The translations under genes were made by a program, and so were the position numbers. From assembly GCA_946183095.1 (NCBI GenBank), contig CAMHBE010000049.1:1-10124 (forward strand): DNA of 10,124 nucleotides, given 5' to 3'. Under the pieces are notes generated by a model that was not told the origin of the DNA, did not search any database, and worked only from the letters and a program-made list of their open reading frames with translations. Origin of the DNA: an uncultured Clostridia bacterium. Lineage in GTDB: Bacteria > Bacillota > Clostridia > Oscillospirales > Ruminococcaceae. Positions 1 to 5,320 of this stretch are shown piece by piece. The number at the start of each line of letters is the position of its first letter. Position 1 is the stretch's first letter.

Positions 1-127
1 CTTCATTCTCTTTTTTCAGCTGTGAAAATTCACGAGCGATATCCTGAAGATACTCATCGACCTCGTCTTTTGCGTAGTTTCCCATTTTCATGGTGAATGT
101 CTTGTTCATAATGCTGTTTGAATCCAT
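1..127 (-). CDS. divIVA: DivIVA family cell-division/polarity protein (N-terminal fragment)
   Basis: Only the first 42 codons are in the window; the gene runs off the left edge. The start is ATG at 127-125 with a GGAGG ribosome binding site at 133-137, five bases upstream. The translated piece begins MDSNSIMNKTFTMKMGNYAK and continues with DEVDEYL, followed by a heptad-like helix start. This matches the DivIVA N-terminal domain, whose family pattern is N-K-T-F, a short loop, then G-Y-x-x-x-E-V-[DN]-x-F-L. DivIVA binds negatively curved membrane at septa and poles and recruits partner proteins; coiled coils normally follow. Position downstream of sepF and ylmH is the classic Gram-positive arrangement. 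The loop that inserts into the membrane in B. subtilis (Phe17, Arg18, Gly19) appears here as Met15, Gly16, Asn17, which is unusual. It could be a DivIVA paralogue (GpsB-like), but the synteny favours DivIVA. Confidence 0.88.
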   Translation of the reverse strand, partial: MDSNSIMNKTFTMKMGNYAKDEVDEYLQDIAREFSQLKKENE

Positions 128-245
128 GTTTTCCTCCATTCCCGCACCGCACGTTTCTTACACATCATACATCACATACCATACGGCCGGTTTCATCTTT
201 TTATATCTTTCGCCCTATAACGGCACTGACAAGCAGTACGCCGTT
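128..245 (-). other. Leader region of divIVA (intergenic, 118 nt)
   Basis: This is the largest gap in the left part of the window. On the minus strand it begins directly after the ylmH stop with a stem-loop (219-245), then holds an A-rich stretch and a C-free stretch at about 158-185 made of repeated TATG/TGATG-like units, and ends with the divIVA ribosome binding site at 133-137. The length suggests that divIVA may have its own promoter or mRNA processing site. I could not find a -35/-10 pair with good spacing, so none is called. No small ORF with a ribosome binding site was seen. Confidence 0.4.
219..245 (-). other. Stem-loop between ylmH and divIVA
   Basis: Read on the minus strand, the RNA starting one base after the ylmH stop can pair AACGGC with GCCGTT, skip a two-base GT bulge, then pair ACTG with CAGT around a five-base loop (CTTGT). 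That gives ten base pairs. There is no run of U after it (ATAGGGCG follows), so it is not a typical intrinsic terminator. It could be a 3'-end stabiliser, a processing site, or a weak attenuator that lowers read-through into divIVA. The pairing is seen in the sequence; the role is inference. Confidence 0.45.
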
Positions 246-1013
246 TCAGGCATATTTCTTCAGAGTGAACCTGAGTCTCCCTTTTTTTGTAATCGCCGCA
301 TCTTCCGATACGATGAACTTACCGTGACCGCGCAAAGTAAGAACATCACCGACTGCAACGCCCTTGCTTACATTCAGGCACTCCGCGTAATTCAGCATAA
401 AGCTGCCGGAACGTATGAATGCCGCGGCTTTTTCCCTCGAAAGTCCTGTTATCCCCGCAACGATGCAGTCTGCACGTTCGGATGCCGCATTGAACGTCAC
501 CACTGCGAACTCCGCAGGCCGCACAGCCTTTGAAGCCTCCTCCGAGAGACTGTCGGAAACGCTCACACCTGCCCTGCCGACACGCACAAGGCTGTCAATT
601 ATCACATCATGCGCGGTCTTTGTGCAAAACACAGCGGCAGCGCTCTCACCTATGAAGATATCGCCCACAGTGCTGCGCTCCATGCCGAGTCCCATCAATG
701 AGCCGAGCAGATCGCGATGATCGGGCTTGTCCGCCTTACGGTAGGATACCGTAAGTGTGTAAACAGGAAAATCCTCATACGCCGCCGGCTCATCCTCATA
801 AGGCGATACGCCGAGCATCCTGCGGGAACACGCTTCATCACCGCCCCAGAAGGTAAGGCTTATCCCATGACGTTTTCCGAGCAGCATCTGCGCATCATAC
901 TGCTCATGCTCATTGAGAAATGCCGAAAAGACAGGACAACCGCGTTTTTCCGCAAGAACACACATATCATCGAGACGCGCCGGAAAATCATCCCGGGAAC
1001 GATAACTGCCCAT
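246..1013 (-). CDS. ylmH: YlmH family S4-domain RNA-binding protein
   Basis: This 255-residue protein of usual family length has three parts: a variable N-terminal region, a conserved middle segment (about residues 99-120, HRDLLGSLMGLGMERSTVGD) typical of YlmH, and a C-terminal S4 RNA-binding fold (about 180-240, with GLSREKAAAFI and VAVGDVLTLRGHGKF). YlmH proteins act in the cytoplasm on the large ribosomal subunit; B. subtilis YlmH has been linked to ribosome quality control as a relative of RqcP. Its gene habitually sits in the sepF-divIVA cluster. The ATG at 1013-1011 overlaps the sepF stop by one base (TGATG). An in-frame GTG just before it (1016-1014) would give a four-base overlap and one more residue. 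No good Shine-Dalgarno precedes either, so translation is probably coupled to sepF. The call is firm; the exact cellular role is less so. Confidence 0.9.
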   Translation of the reverse strand: MGSYRSRDDFPARLDDMCVLAEKRGCPVFSAFLNEHEQYDAQMLLGKRHGISLTFWGGDEACSRRMLGVSPYEDEPAAYEDFPVYTLTVSYRKADKPDHRDLLGSLMGLGMERSTVGDIFIGESAAAVFCTKTAHDVIIDSLVRVGRAGVSVSDSLSEEASKAVRPAEFAVVTFNAASERADCIVAGITGLSREKAAAFIRSGSFMLNYAECLNVSKGVAVGDVLTLRGHGKFIVSEDAAITKKGRLRFTLKKYA

Positions 1014-1453
1014 CACATAAAATCGTTGCCGTTGCCGAGCGACTCGATCATATCACCGGAGATATCGACGTTCACAGGAACGATTATGTAAGTTGTGTTG
1101 GCTATCCTTTTAAGGTCGCCGTCAGCAGCGTACGCAACACCTCCGAGAAAGTCTATAAGCCTGTTGGCAACTTCCTTGTTCGTGTTGTCAAGATTAAGCA
1201 CGACCGTCTTTTTATTCTTGAAGTGGTCTGCGATAGCAGCGGCGTCGGAATATTTTTCCGGCTTGACAACGATGACCTGCAAACGTGTTGTCGCAGGAAT
1301 GCTCATTATCTTGCTGCTCTTGATAGTGGGCTTGGTGTCATAAGAGTCGAAATCCACGGACGAGGGGACATCATTCACATAATCGCCGTCGTTACCGTAG
1401 TTATCCTCTTCCACACCTATACCGGTCTTCTTCAGAAAATCCCTGAAACCCAT
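1013..1453 (-). CDS. sepF: Cell division protein SepF
   Basis: A 146-residue protein with the SepF plan. It has an N-terminal amphipathic membrane-targeting helix (MGFRDFLKK), an acidic flexible linker (about 14-55), and a compact SepF domain (about 58-133). The domain carries LQVIVVKPEKYSDA, VVLNLDN, RLIDFLGGVAYAADGDLKRI and VPVNVDISG, all close to the B. subtilis pattern. SepF dimers polymerise and tether FtsZ filaments to the membrane at the division site, working alongside FtsA. The ATG at 1453 has an excellent GGAGG at 1462-1466, eight bases away. The gene ends in ATGTGATGG, where the TGA stop overlaps the ylmH start. In B. subtilis the order is ylmE-sepF-ylmG-ylmH-divIVA; here no ylmG lies between sepF and ylmH. 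The short acidic C-terminal tail carries no recognised motif. Confidence 0.95.
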   Translation of the reverse strand: MGFRDFLKKTGIGVEEDNYGNDGDYVNDVPSSVDFDSYDTKPTIKSSKIMSIPATTRLQVIVVKPEKYSDAAAIADHFKNKKTVVLNLDNTNKEVANRLIDFLGGVAYAADGDLKRIANTTYIIVPVNVDISGDMIESLGNGNDFM

Positions 1454-1469
1454 TTCGTCATCCTCCTTT

Positions 1470-1486
1470 TCCCGTTATCAGCGGGA
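1470..1486 (-). other. Small hairpin upstream of sepF ribosome binding site
   Basis: On the minus strand, TCCCG can pair with CGGGA around a seven-base loop (CTGATAA). The hairpin ends three bases before the sepF Shine-Dalgarno sequence. Five base pairs is weak and may be chance. If real, it could tune ribosome access or protect the sepF message after processing. No U-tract follows it, so it is not a terminator. Confidence 0.25.
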
Positions 1487-1504
1487 TAAATAAGTATTAT
1501 GTGT

Positions 1505-2227
1505 TCAATTATATTTTCTGTATCCATAAAGCACGCTCCCTATCCTTACGATAGTTGAGCCGTGCATTATCGCCTGAACATAGTCGCCCGACATACCCAT
1601 AGACAAGGTATCCACAAGCGAATGTCCGTCTCCCGAAGTTTTTGCTTTAAGATCCGAAAAAAGCTTCTGCATCTGCGCGAAATATCTCTCCGAGCTGCCG
1701 TCCGTATCCACAGGCGGAATCGCCATAAGACCGCGCAGCCGCACATTGGAAAGTTCGCCGATACTGTCAGCGAGCGACATAACATCTGCCGGCGGGATGC
1801 CGCTTTTGCTTTCCTCTTCGCCGATATTCACCTCGATCAGTATATCCATGGTAAGTCCCGCCGCAGCCGCACGCTTATTTATCTCTTCAATAAGGTGCAG
1901 ACTGTTCGCGGAATGTATCATGCTCACCTTGTCGATGATGTATTTCACTTTGTTTGTCTGCAAGCTCCCAATAAAGTGTATCTCCGGATCCCCCTCGTAA
2001 GCGTCACGCTTTCCGAGGAACTCCTGCACACGGTTCTCGCCGAGGAGCTTTACACCCTGCCAGACCGAAAAGTTCACCACTTCCGGATCCACCGTCTTGG
2101 TAACTCCCATGAGCCTGACTTCATCGTTTCTGCCTGCTTTCAGCTTAGCCTCCGCAATGTTTTCCTCAATTCGTTTCAGATTGTCTGCAACAGCGGAAAA
2201 CCTGCTATCCGACGATCTTTCCCTCAT
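1505..2227 (-). CDS. yggS: YggS/YlmE family pyridoxal phosphate homeostasis protein
   Basis: A 240-residue PLP-binding protein of the PLPBP family, with the fold of the alanine racemase N-terminal barrel. The PLP lysine is Lys44 in GVTKTV. Other family blocks are GENRVQE (63-69), HFIGSLQTNKVK (84-95), the IEVNIGEEESKSGIP segment, and the phosphate-binding end SMGMSGDY...VRIG (209-230). These proteins have no known enzymatic turnover; they buffer free PLP and affect amino-acid and keto-acid balance. I chose the ATG at 2227 because AAGGAAGGG (2234-2242) lies six bases upstream; an in-frame TTG at 2245 would sit within that site and is rejected. The start lies inside the HlyD-like gene, giving a 23-base overlap that suggests translational coupling. 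Position upstream of sepF matches ylmE in B. subtilis. Confidence 0.95.
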   Translation of the reverse strand: MRERSSDSRFSAVADNLKRIEENIAEAKLKAGRNDEVRLMGVTKTVDPEVVNFSVWQGVKLLGENRVQEFLGKRDAYEGDPEIHFIGSLQTNKVKYIIDKVSMIHSANSLHLIEEINKRAAAAGLTMDILIEVNIGEEESKSGIPPADVMSLADSIGELSNVRLRGLMAIPPVDTDGSSERYFAQMQKLFSDLKAKTSGDGHSLVDTLSMGMSGDYVQAIMHGSTIVRIGSVLYGYRKYN

Positions 2228-3446
2228 GAAGATCCCTTCCTTCAACTATAATATTGTCATACAGCGAGAGATAGCCTTCCGTGTCGGTCGTATCGGCAAC
2301 AAGCGTATAATCTTCCTGTGACATGATCTGTCTGACCTTTTTGAACTTTGCAACTATACCGTCCTGCACATACACGCCTACCGAGCCGTCCTCCTCGCTT
2401 ATGCGAAGCGCCGAGTTCGGTATCATTATACCGTCGTGGTCGTCGAGCAGCAGTCTGACCTGCGCCGAACGCGACCCGATGTAATCCGCAAGATATCTGT
2501 CAAATCTGAATACCGCGAGACTGCGGCCGTCATCAAGTCTTTTAAGGCTGACGATGTCCGCGCGGACTATCCTGTTTGACGAACCGATACGCATAGATAC
2601 CGAAGCACCCTCAAAAACAGTTCCGAGTCTTACGGTATCGAGGACACCGACCATGTACCACTTATAATCCCCGACCAGCTTTCCGATAGCGCCTTTCGGG
2701 TTCTCGGTGCTCTCCTCGCTTGAAATGATACGTTCGATATCATCCGCCGTAAGATCGAATACCTTATCGGTGGTGAGAGTTTCCTCATACCCGTCTGCCC
2801 TGCTGATAAAATATCCTGTCTGAGGAATAAGTATATCATAAGGCGCGGAAGTTATCTGAGCGCGAAGCGACGCGATATCGCTGTCTATGCGGGCTATCTT
2901 CTCGGCATATGATGTTTCGGTGCCTTTGACGATCTCGCGCTTGCTCTGAAGATTCAGTATATCACTTTTGAGGGAAGATGCGAGATCATACTCGCCTTCG
3001 TAAATATACTGCATCAGCTTTGAATGTTTCTCACTTATCTGGTTGGAGAAAGATTCGAGCTGTGAGGTATCCGCTCCCACAAGGCTCTGTGCATCCGAAA
3101 GAACGGATCTTTGTGCAGCAAGATCATCAATCTGCTTCTGCAAGGCGATATCATTGCTGTTGCGGTATATCTGCGCGATCACGGAATTTTTTGCGACTTT
3201 TGAACCGTCCTCGTGAGTGTAACTGATTATACCGCTTACATTATAAGAAACGATCTTTTCATCGCGGACGAAAACTCCCTTGAAAGAAATAGATTCCGTA
3301 GCCGAATACAGGGTAGCGGGCTCTGTGCGAAAAGGTGTACCGAACAATATAACGACCTGACTGATGACCATTATCAGAAAGAATATGCCTATAACTATCC
3401 AGATCACCCTCGTAGTGACGGCACGTCTCTTGTCGCTTTCCTCCAT
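2205..3446 (-). CDS. HlyD-like single-pass membrane protein (efflux adaptor fold)
   Basis: A 413-residue protein. A short basic cytoplasmic N-terminus (MEESDKRRAVTTR) precedes one transmembrane helix (about 14-36). Then comes a lipoyl-like half (about 54-93, GVFVRDEK, VSGIISY, DGSKVAKNSVIAQIY), a long helical hairpin or coiled coil (about 97-200), a beta-barrel-like region (about 255-335) and a C-terminal segment with GIMIPNSALRI and GVYVQDGIVAKFKKV. This is the order of HlyD/RND-type membrane fusion proteins, which link a transporter to the envelope. Here no ABC, MFS or RND transporter lies nearby; the gene follows hfq by six bases and overlaps yggS. The ATG at 3446 has AAGGA (3457-3461) ten bases upstream, inside the end of hfq. 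In a monoderm host its role is unclear. A cell-envelope scaffold acting with the division cluster is possible, but that is inference. Confidence 0.75.
   Translation of the reverse strand: MEESDKRRAVTTRVIWIVIGIFFLIMVISQVVILFGTPFRTEPATLYSATESISFKGVFVRDEKIVSYNVSGIISYTHEDGSKVAKNSVIAQIYRNSNDIALQKQIDDLAAQRSVLSDAQSLVGADTSQLESFSNQISEKHSKLMQYIYEGEYDLASSLKSDILNLQSKREIVKGTETSYAEKIARIDSDIASLRAQITSAPYDILIPQTGYFISRADGYEETLTTDKVFDLTADDIERIISSEESTENPKGAIGKLVGDYKWYMVGVLDTVRLGTVFEGASVSMRIGSSNRIVRADIVSLKRLDDGRSLAVFRFDRYLADYIGSRSAQVRLLLDDHDGIMIPNSALRISEEDGSVGVYVQDGIVAKFKKVRQIMSQEDYTLVADTTDTEGYLSLYDNIIVEGRDLHEGKIVG
2234..2242 (-). promoter_or_regulatory. Ribosome binding site deciding the start of yggS
   Basis: AAGGAAGGG on the minus strand sits six bases before ATG at 2227-2225, entirely within the last codons of the HlyD-like gene. 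It rules out the upstream in-frame TTG at 2245, which would overlap the site itself, and fixes the overlap of the two genes at 23 bases. Confidence 0.75.
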
Positions 3447-3452
3447 TTACAG

Positions 3453-3707
3453 TCAGTCCTTGTTCTCCGCGTCTTCCTTATCGAATGCATCGAGCAGCGA
3501 TATGGGTCTGAGCGGAGTTATCGTTGATATAGCGTGTTTGTAGATAAGGTTCTGTTTTCCGTCGGTGTCGAGAATAACCGTGTAATTATCGAACCCCTTG
3601 ACAATGCCCTTGAACTGAAAACCGTTCGTGATATAGATCGTTACGGGGATCCTGTCTTTTCTCGACTGATTGAGAAATACATCCTGTAAATTGAGTTCCT
3701 TTGCCAT
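3453..3707 (-). CDS. hfq: RNA chaperone Hfq
   Basis: An 84-residue Sm-like protein that forms a homohexameric ring. The proximal-face residues Gln8, Asp9 and Phe39, and the Tyr56-Lys57-His58 motif of Sm2, are all present, with the typical Gram-positive Sm1 strands [15 protein letters not shown] and [10 protein letters not shown] and the Sm2 block [10 protein letters not shown]. Hfq binds U-rich small RNAs and A-rich messages; in Bacillota its regulatory role is milder than in enterobacteria. The ATG at 3707 is supported by AGGAAGGA at 3715-3722, seven bases upstream, and by the family's [12 protein letters not shown] N-terminus. The longer in-frame reading up to 3779 is rejected because it crosses the leader. 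The C-terminal tail (about 65-84) is short and ends in an acidic stretch, [12 protein letters not shown]. The gene follows miaA, the classic miaA-hfq pairing, but behind its own promoter. Confidence 0.95.
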   Translation of the reverse strand: MAKELNLQDVFLNQSRKDRIPVTIYITNGFQFKGIVKGFDNYTVILDTDGKQNLIYKHAISTITPLRPISLLDAFDKEDAENKD

Positions 3708-3802
3708 AGTATTATCCTTCCTGTTCTCCAGAATGCCTTGATACTGCACTGTGAGCGGGTTTGAGAACTTTCGCTCCATATTTCTGCAATACCATACAGT
3801 CT
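3708..3802 (-). other. 5' leader of hfq mRNA (about 89 nt)
   Basis: If transcription starts about seven bases after the -10 element, the hfq message has a leader of roughly 89 nt ending in the AGGAAGGA ribosome binding site (3715-3722). The leader contains a six-base inverted repeat, GTTCTC at 3768-3763 and GAGAAC at 3728-3723 on the minus strand. Its arm lies directly beside the ribosome binding site and encloses a 34-base loop. I do not recognise a riboswitch or a protein-binding leader here. Six paired bases in such a leader can occur by chance, so only the leader itself is claimed. Confidence 0.4.
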
Positions 3803-3811
3803 ATTATAACA
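3803..3811 (-). promoter_or_regulatory. Extended -10 promoter for hfq
   Basis: On the minus strand the sequence TGTTATAAT is a perfect extended -10 element: TG, one base, then consensus TATAAT (3808-3803). It lies eight bases after the miaA stop codon. The matching -35 position carries no good TTGACA, which is usual for extended -10 promoters, and the upstream DNA has A and T runs that could act as an UP-like region. It would drive hfq and probably the genes after it, separating them from the mutS-miaA unit. Confidence 0.65.
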
Positions 3812-3818
3812 CATTTTT

Positions 3819-4757
3819 TCAAAAAAAGCTATATTTTTTTACTAAATTTTCTGCAATTTTTAAAATTTTTTCATATTCCGTATCTTTATCTGCCGGAATA
3901 CGTTCTATCCTGTCGTCTTTTCTGAACCATGTGAGCTGTCTTTTAGCGTAATGACGTGTTTCCCGTTTCAGTCTTTCAACGCACTCTTCAAGGCTCTCAA
4001 CGCCGTCTAAATAAGGTCTGAGCTCCTTATATCCTATTGCCTGCGCAGCGGTAGGATAGTCGGGATGTGTGAAGAACTCCCTCGCCTCGTCTATCAATCC
4101 TGCCTCAAGCATGATATCAACACGCCTGTCAATGCGTTCATACAGAGCACTGCGTTCATAGTCTATCATCATCATGCACAGCTCGTATGGCGAAGGATGC
4201 AGCCGGCTCTCGGCTTTAAGCTGCGTCATTGTTTTCCCGCTAAGTTTATATACTTCCAGCGCCCTTATAATGCGCTTCTGATTATTTTCGTGAAGTTCCC
4301 CGGCGCTCTGCGGGTCTATCTCCCGCAGCATCTCCCGAAGATACGCAGCACCCTTTTCCTTCGCTATCCCGATAAGTTCCGAACGATAAGCCGGGTCACT
4401 GCCGGTATCGTCGAACTCGATGTTATCAACAACGGTATTTATGTACAGCCCCGTTCCGCCGCATAATATCGGGAGTTTCCCGCGTTCGCGGATATCGGCT
4501 ATAGCTTTTCTTGCAAGCACAGCATAGTCCGCGACCGAGAAAGCCCGCGTCGGTTCGAGAAAGTCCATAAGGTGGTGCGGTACGCCTTTTTTCTCTGCTT
4601 CCGCAGGCTTTGCGCTTGCGATCTCCATGCCCTTGTATATCTGCATGGAATCGGCAGATATCACCTCGCCGCCGAATCTCAGCGCAAGATCGACAGCCAG
4701 AGCCGTCTTGCCTGATGCAGTCGGGCCGCATACCACCACCAGAAAAGTCTTATCCAT
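3819..4757 (-). CDS. miaA: tRNA dimethylallyltransferase MiaA
   Basis: A 312-residue enzyme of standard length that transfers the dimethylallyl group of DMAPP to N6 of A37 in tRNAs reading codons that begin with U. The P-loop is GPTASGKTALA (11-21). The SADSMQIY block (34-41) carries the catalytic Asp36, and further signatures are PHHLMDFLEP (60-69), LPILCGGTGLYI (95-106), NQKRIIRALEVY (159-170), QAIGYKE (239-245) and TRHYAKRQLTWFRK (267-280). The product is normally further modified to the 2-methylthio form by MiaB, which is not seen here. The ATG at 4757 has AAAGGG (4765-4770) seven bases upstream, overlapping the stop codon of the preceding gene, so the two are probably co-translated. The last codons lie in A/T runs that lead into the hfq promoter. 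Confidence 0.96.
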   Translation of the reverse strand: MDKTFLVVVCGPTASGKTALAVDLALRFGGEVISADSMQIYKGMEIASAKPAEAEKKGVPHHLMDFLEPTRAFSVADYAVLARKAIADIRERGKLPILCGGTGLYINTVVDNIEFDDTGSDPAYRSELIGIAKEKGAAYLREMLREIDPQSAGELHENNQKRIIRALEVYKLSGKTMTQLKAESRLHPSPYELCMMMIDYERSALYERIDRRVDIMLEAGLIDEAREFFTHPDYPTAAQAIGYKELRPYLDGVESLEECVERLKRETRHYAKRQLTWFRKDDRIERIPADKDTEYEKILKIAENLVKKYSFF

Positions 4758-4768
4758 TCACATTCCCT

Positions 4769-5302
4769 TTATATATGTACGATTTTGTAAATGCAGTCGC
4801 AGTAATATATTCTTGCAGCCACATAGTTTCCGTAGATGCGAGGACTGTCGAGCTGCCAGCCGTCGAATACCGAAGACGTGATGCCGTTTTCATAAGTCAA
4901 TACAAGCATATCGCCCTCTGTCAGCGTCACTCCGTCCGATGAGTAACTTCCGTCGGAGTGCTGTTCATCTTTTGGCGAAAGCTGCCCGAAAGGTACATCA
5001 ACGGTGCCGTCAAGACCGACTGAGCCGAATTTGCCGCGATATGAATAGATCACAGTATCATCTTCAACTCCGCACACTCTGAATCCTTCACGAAACATCA
5101 TGACACGTTCGAGCCGCATAGTTCCGGTCAGTTCTATAGTTTCCGGTGTACCCTGACCCGCAAACTGCCAGCCGTGACTGTCGAGATATCCCGCAATGTT
5201 TTCCCATATCATCGCTGCTATCAATGCTATCCCGGCTGCCACTGCCGGTGCGATGCAAATGACAGATAACCTGCGATCATTTTTCGGTCGTCTTCTGTTC
5301 AT
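4769..5302 (-). CDS. Unrecognised membrane-anchored protein, 177 aa
   Basis: I do not recognise this family. The protein has a very basic N-terminus (MNRRRPKNDRR), one hydrophobic helix (about 13-32) and an outward-facing remainder by the positive-inside rule, so a membrane-anchored extracytoplasmic domain is likely. There is no lipobox cysteine pattern and no clear signal peptidase site. The outer part looks beta-rich, with short repeats of a GWQ motif (44-46 and 148-150), an acidic Ser/Asp-rich stretch around 110-125, and Cys77, Cys168 and Cys170. It starts 18 bases after the mutL stop at an ATG with only a weak GGA (5307-5309), and ends 11 bases before miaA. It is a real gene by its fit in the operon and its ribosome-binding-site handover to miaA. 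No link to mismatch repair or tRNA modification can be shown from sequence. Confidence 0.7.
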   Translation of the reverse strand: MNRRRPKNDRRLSVICIAPAVAAGIALIAAMIWENIAGYLDSHGWQFAGQGTPETIELTGTMRLERVMMFREGFRVCGVEDDTVIYSYRGKFGSVGLDGTVDVPFGQLSPKDEQHSDGSYSSDGVTLTEGDMLVLTYENGITSSVFDGWQLDSPRIYGNYVAARIYYCDCIYKIVHI

Positions 5303-5320
5303 ATTATCCGAAAATGCGCA

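Noticed and set aside
200..232. TTGTCA (232-227) and TATAAA (205-200) as a divIVA promoter on the minus strand
   Set aside because: The spacing is 21 bases, too long for a standard promoter, and the TTGTCA lies inside the stem-loop. Nothing better was found.
920..1489. A 189-codon plus-strand frame opposite sepF and the start of ylmH
   Set aside because: sepF and ylmH are certain from their motifs, and the antisense product shows no domain.
1508..1513. Perfect TATAAT on the minus strand at the end of yggS as a sepF promoter
   Set aside because: It encodes the last Tyr-Asn codons of yggS and has no -35 or TG extension at the right place. It is plausible in AT-rich sequence by chance.
3708..3779. 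Longer hfq start adding 24 residues
   Set aside because: The Shine-Dalgarno at 3715-3722 and the family's usual N-terminus both point to ATG at 3707. The extra residues are leader sequence.
3814..3840. A and T runs at the end of miaA as an intrinsic terminator
   Set aside because: Pairing would be only A-U with no GC stem, and the runs are coding for the MiaA C-terminus.
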